Source of the DNA: Clostridiales bacterium
Lineage (GTDB): Bacteria; Bacillota_A; Clostridia; Oscillospirales; Oscillospiraceae
Direction of reading: 5' to 3'
NCBI GenBank assembly: GCA_022777455.1
Contig: JALFGI010000277.1
Span: 1-8,743, forward strand
Length of the DNA: 8,743 bases
The notes under the pieces were generated by a model. It did not search any database, had not been told where the DNA came from, and was given only the letters and a program-made list of their open reading frames with translations. How positions within the stretch are numbered: the first letter of the stretch is position 1; every line of letters begins with the position of its first letter. Made by a program: the position numbers and the translations under genes. This document shows, one piece after another, positions 6,574 to 8,743 of this stretch.

Positions 6574-7746
6574 ATGAATCACCCATTTATGGAGCTTTGG
6601 AACAAGGATGCACGGCTGGTGGTGGGCCTGATGAGCGGTACCTCCGCCGACGGCATCGATGCCGTGCTCACCAAAATCACCGGCTCCGGACTTGAAACAA
6701 AGGTCGAACAATTGGGCTTTTACTTCCAGAGCTTTGACGGTGCCACCCGTCAGGCCATTCTGGATATCTGCGGCGGCAGCACCGGCGGCACCCGGGAGGT
6801 CTGCCTGCTGGGCACCCATCTGGGCAAGCTCTATGCCCAGGCGGTACGGGAGCTGCTGAAGCAGACGGGGGTGGAGAAAATCGACCTCATCGGCTGCCAC
6901 GGCCAGACGGTTTATCACATTCCCGATCCCACGCCCTATCTGGATACCACCCTTCGGGGCACGCTGCAGATCGGTGATCCGTCCTACCTGGCGGAGGAAT
7001 TCGGCTGCCCGGTGGTCAGCGATTTCCGTATCCGGGATATGGCCGCCGGAGGACTGGGCGCTCCGCTGGTGCCCTACACCGAATTTTTGCTGTACCGCAG
7101 CGACACCGAGGATGTGGCTTTGCAGAACATCGGCGGCATCGGCAATGTGACCCTGCTTCCTGCCGGGTGCACTCTGGCTCAGGTTACCGCCTTCGACACC
7201 GGCCCGGGCAACATGGTGATGGATGCTCTGACCACCCGACTGACAGAAGGAAAGCAGACCTATGACGACGGCGGCCGGCTGGCGGCCTCCGGAAAGGTCA
7301 TTCCCGAACTGCTTGACTGGATGCTGAAAGACCCTTACTTGGCAAAAGAGCCTCCAAAAACCACGGGCCGGGAATATTACGGCAGGGAATATGTGGAAGA
7401 GCTGCTCTCCTTCGGGGATTACCCGATGGTGGACGTGCTGACCACCGCCACGGCGTTCACCGCATCCTCCATTGCCCTCAGCCTGCGGCGGTTTGCCCCC
7501 AGGCTCCCCGGCAGACTGGTGGTTGCCGGCGGCGGAAGCCGGAATCCCACTCTGCTTCGCTTTTTGCGGGAGGCCCTTCCGGAGTGCAGGGTGCAGATTC
7601 AGGAGGACCTGGGGCTGGACAGCGACGCGAAGGAGGCGGTTGCTTTTGCCATTCTGGCCAATGAGGCCCTGTTTGGTATCTGCAACAACGCCCCCTCCGC
7701 CACCGGCGCAGCCCACGGCGTGGTCATGGGCCGCATCAATCTGTAA
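6574..7746 (+). CDS. anmK: 1,6-anhydro-N-acetylmuramic acid kinase AnmK
   Basis: This 390-aa cytoplasmic kinase opens the 1,6-anhydro ring of anhydroMurNAc while phosphorylating it, giving MurNAc-6-phosphate, the substrate of MurQ. The family motifs are complete: GLMSGTSADGIDA (18-30, ATP phosphate loop), GCHGQTVYH (107-115), SDFRIRDMAAGGLGAPLVPY (149-168) with D155 matching the catalytic Asp, LQNIGGIGNVT (183-193), FDTGPGNMVMDA (207-218), and AGGGSRNP (318-325). Length is slightly above the usual 370 or so. The ATG at 6574 has AAGGGGG 9 bases upstream. Two ATGs just before it (6567, 6570) are in another frame. It has its own promoter, divergent from namZ. AnmK implies that anhydroMurNAc, the product of lytic transglycosylases, reaches the cytoplasm. 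No transglycosylase is in the window. Confidence 0.95.
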   Translation: MNHPFMELWNKDARLVVGLMSGTSADGIDAVLTKITGSGLETKVEQLGFYFQSFDGATRQAILDICGGSTGGTREVCLLGTHLGKLYAQAVRELLKQTGVEKIDLIGCHGQTVYHIPDPTPYLDTTLRGTLQIGDPSYLAEEFGCPVVSDFRIRDMAAGGLGAPLVPYTEFLLYRSDTEDVALQNIGGIGNVTLLPAGCTLAQVTAFDTGPGNMVMDALTTRLTEGKQTYDDGGRLAASGKVIPELLDWMLKDPYLAKEPPKTTGREYYGREYVEELLSFGDYPMVDVLTTATAFTASSIALSLRRFAPRLPGRLVVAGGGSRNPTLLRFLREALPECRVQIQEDLGLDSDAKEAVAFAILANEALFGICNNAPSATGAAHGVVMGRINL

Positions 7747-7783
7747 AATGTTATATGCTGATCGGCTCTGCTCAGTTGCCCGA

Positions 7784-8019
7784 CAAATTGCAATTTGGCA
7801 GTGGGGTGAATGGAACCATGTTCCGTCCTAACTGTAGGGGAGGCTCTTAGCCTCCCGCGCAGTGTCATCCAAAGATCACAAACCAGATCGGGCGAATACG
7901 TACCACAAAGGACTGCATACCGTTCACCCGAACACTCAGTTGCACTACCTGGCGGGCGGCTGCGAGCCGCCCCTACAGTGAGTTGGGAAGCGATCCAGCC
8001 CGCCAAATTACAATTTGGC
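7784..8019. repeat. Nested palindrome region between anmK and murQ
   Basis: The 297-base gap 7747-8043 has no credible gene. It is framed by two similar AT-rich palindromes: CAAATTGCAATTTG (7784-7797, perfect) and GCCAAATTACAATTTGGC (8002-8019, 8-bp arms around AC). Between them lie a small hairpin GGAAC/GTTCC (7812-7824) and the 149-bp inverted-repeat unit described separately. Because the two outer palindromes are related and placed on either side, the whole 236 bp may be one element. No clear target-site duplication was seen at either edge, and no transposase is present. None of the stems has a T-tract, so they are not classical terminators, although tandem hairpins could still slow transcription from both sides. 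Confidence 0.65.
7831..7979. repeat. 149-bp inverted-repeat unit with two GC-rich hairpin ends (MITE/REP-like)
   Basis: The unit begins with ACTGTAGGGG (7831-7840) and ends with its exact reverse complement CCCCTACAGT (7970-7979). Each end also folds by itself: GGGAGGCT/AGCCTCCC (7838-7845 with 7849-7856, loop CTT) on the left and GGGCGGCT/AGCCGCCC (7954-7961 with 7965-7972, loop GCG) on the right. The stems differ by an A-T pair changed to C-G with both partners changed. Further inside, TCGGGCGAA (7888-7896) faces TTCACCCGA (7923-7931) with one mismatch, so the unit is an imperfect palindrome throughout. Such a form suggests a non-autonomous mobile element or a structured RNA-forming repeat. 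Which of these is open. Confidence 0.7.
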
Positions 8020-8043
8020 TTGTCAAACCGATAACTATCAAAA

Positions 8044-8743
8044 TTATTTCTCCAAAACCTTTGCGATCCGGCCGTCCGACTGCTTCAGCAGGCGGGCGGC
8101 TTCTTCTGCGTCCACACCGCACAGAATCATTACAATGGCGGTTTTGGGACGGTAGCCGCAGGCCTCCAGGGCGGCGGTGGCGGCAGATTCGCTGCATTCC
8201 GTGGCGCTGCATACGATGGTGATGCACCGGCGAATCAGCTTTTCGTTGGAGGGCTTTACGTCCACCATCAGGTTGCCGTAAACCTTACCCAGCTTGATCA
8301 TGGCGCCGGTGGAGAGCATATTCAGCACCATTTTCTGGGCGGTGCCGGATTTCATCCGGGTGGAACCGGTGATGACCTCGGGGCCGGGACAGGGGGCAAT
8401 GCCGATGTCGGCGAACTGGTCCAGCACGGAGCCGGGGCAGCAGGTGACAGCCACGGTGGGGGCGCCCAGCTCCCTGGCGTATTCCATGCAGCCCAGCACA
8501 TAGGGGGTCCGACCGGAGGCGGCGATGCCCACCAGCACGTCGGCATCACAGAATCCGATACCCTTCATATCCTCCACGCCCAGATCCTTGCTGTCCTCCG
8601 CACCTTCCACGGCCTTGAAGATGGCGGGGTATCCGCCGGCCATCAGGGCCTGAACCATCTCCGGCTCGGTGGAGTAGGTGGGGGGACATTCCACGGCGTC
8701 CAGGATGCCCAGACGCCCGGAGGTGCCTGCGCCGCAATAGATC
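8044..8743 (-). CDS. murQ: N-acetylmuramic acid 6-phosphate etherase MurQ (5' end outside window)
   Basis: MurQ cleaves the D-lactyl ether of MurNAc-6-phosphate to GlcNAc-6-phosphate and D-lactate in the cytoplasm. The visible 232 residues include the SIS-domain start [20 protein letters not shown], read from the window edge, then [17 protein letters not shown] with a conserved Glu of the active site, [13 protein letters not shown] (phosphosugar loop), and [19 protein letters not shown]. The C-terminal helical part ends in RIAKVLEK. The family is about 300 residues, so roughly 65-70 N-terminal residues are missing at the window edge. The gene is not broken. The apparent GTG start at 8694 lies inside the SIS domain and is not the start. 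It points toward anmK, and the two genes are convergent across the repeat region. Its promoter and upstream neighbours are not visible. Confidence 0.95.
   Translation of the reverse strand, partial: IYCGAGTSGRLGILDAVECPPTYSTEPEMVQALMAGGYPAIFKAVEGAEDSKDLGVEDMKGIGFCDADVLVGIAASGRTPYVLGCMEYARELGAPTVAVTCCPGSVLDQFADIGIAPCPGPEVITGSTRMKSGTAQKMVLNMLSTGAMIKLGKVYGNLMVDVKPSNEKLIRRCITIVCSATECSESAATAALEACGYRPKTAIVMILCGVDAEEAARLLKQSDGRIAKVLEK

Noticed and set aside
6509..6586. N-terminal extension of NamZ, possibly a lipoprotein-like leader with Cys
   Set aside because: It has no basic N-terminus, lacks a ribosome binding site, overlaps the anmK start, and the GGAGG site supports the ATG at 6508.
6388..7716. 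A 442-codon open frame on the - strand opposite anmK
   Set aside because: It is antisense to AnmK, whose motifs are complete, and runs across the divergent promoter gap.
7838..7856. Left GC-rich hairpin as the terminator of anmK
   Set aside because: It lacks a T-tract and lies about 90 bases after the stop; the sequence mirrors the right arm of the repeat unit instead.
7810..8034. A 74-codon open frame and a 135-codon opposite frame in the anmK-murQ gap
   Set aside because: They are made of the inverted-repeat unit; the sequence shows structure, not coding, and neither has a convincing ribosome binding site.

Overview
The window looks like chromosomal DNA from a gut-type low-abundance-annotated Clostridia, probably of the Oscillospiraceae/Ruminococcaceae kind. 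This is an inference from three things: the protein families (a BspA-like leucine-rich repeat protein with the typical N- and C-terminal blocks of that group, and a Firmicutes-type DEDDh exonuclease), strong AGGAGG-like ribosome binding sites, and moderately high GC in the genes. No marker identifies the species.

Left part (1-2925, all + strand): the last 27 bases of a tRNA (Glu or Lys type acceptor), a 5S rRNA at 113-227 and its intrinsic terminator; then a promoter and a 332-aa DEDDh 3'-5' exonuclease with a Cys-rich, Arg/Lys-rich tail; then a 455-aa exported BspA-type leucine-rich repeat protein, closed by a strong GC-rich terminator.

Middle and right part (2931-8743): a cluster for salvage of peptidoglycan amino sugars. 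On the - strand lies a tight operon namZ-nagZ-murK (exo-N-acetylmuramidase, beta-N-acetylglucosaminidase, MurNAc/GlcNAc kinase). Divergent from it, across 65 bp, is anmK (anhydro-MurNAc kinase) on the + strand. After a 297-bp gap comes murQ (MurNAc-6-phosphate etherase) on the - strand, cut by the window edge. By established family functions, NamZ and NagZ clip MurNAc and GlcNAc from non-reducing ends, MurK and AnmK convert MurNAc and 1,6-anhydro-MurNAc to MurNAc-6-P, and MurQ turns that into GlcNAc-6-P plus lactate. The deacetylase/deaminase (NagA/NagB) and a transporter are not in the window. Neither NamZ nor NagZ has a visible signal peptide, so the pathway appears cytoplasmic, unlike the exported enzymes of Bacillus subtilis.

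The gap between anmK and murQ (7747-8043) has no gene but holds the most unusual non-coding structure: a 149-bp inverted-repeat unit with two GC-rich hairpins whose stems differ by a compensated base pair, nested inside two AT-rich palindromes. It resembles a non-autonomous (MITE/REP-like) element. I see no previously undescribed protein system here; the genes are all recognisable families, and the interest lies in their combination, predicted location and this repeat.
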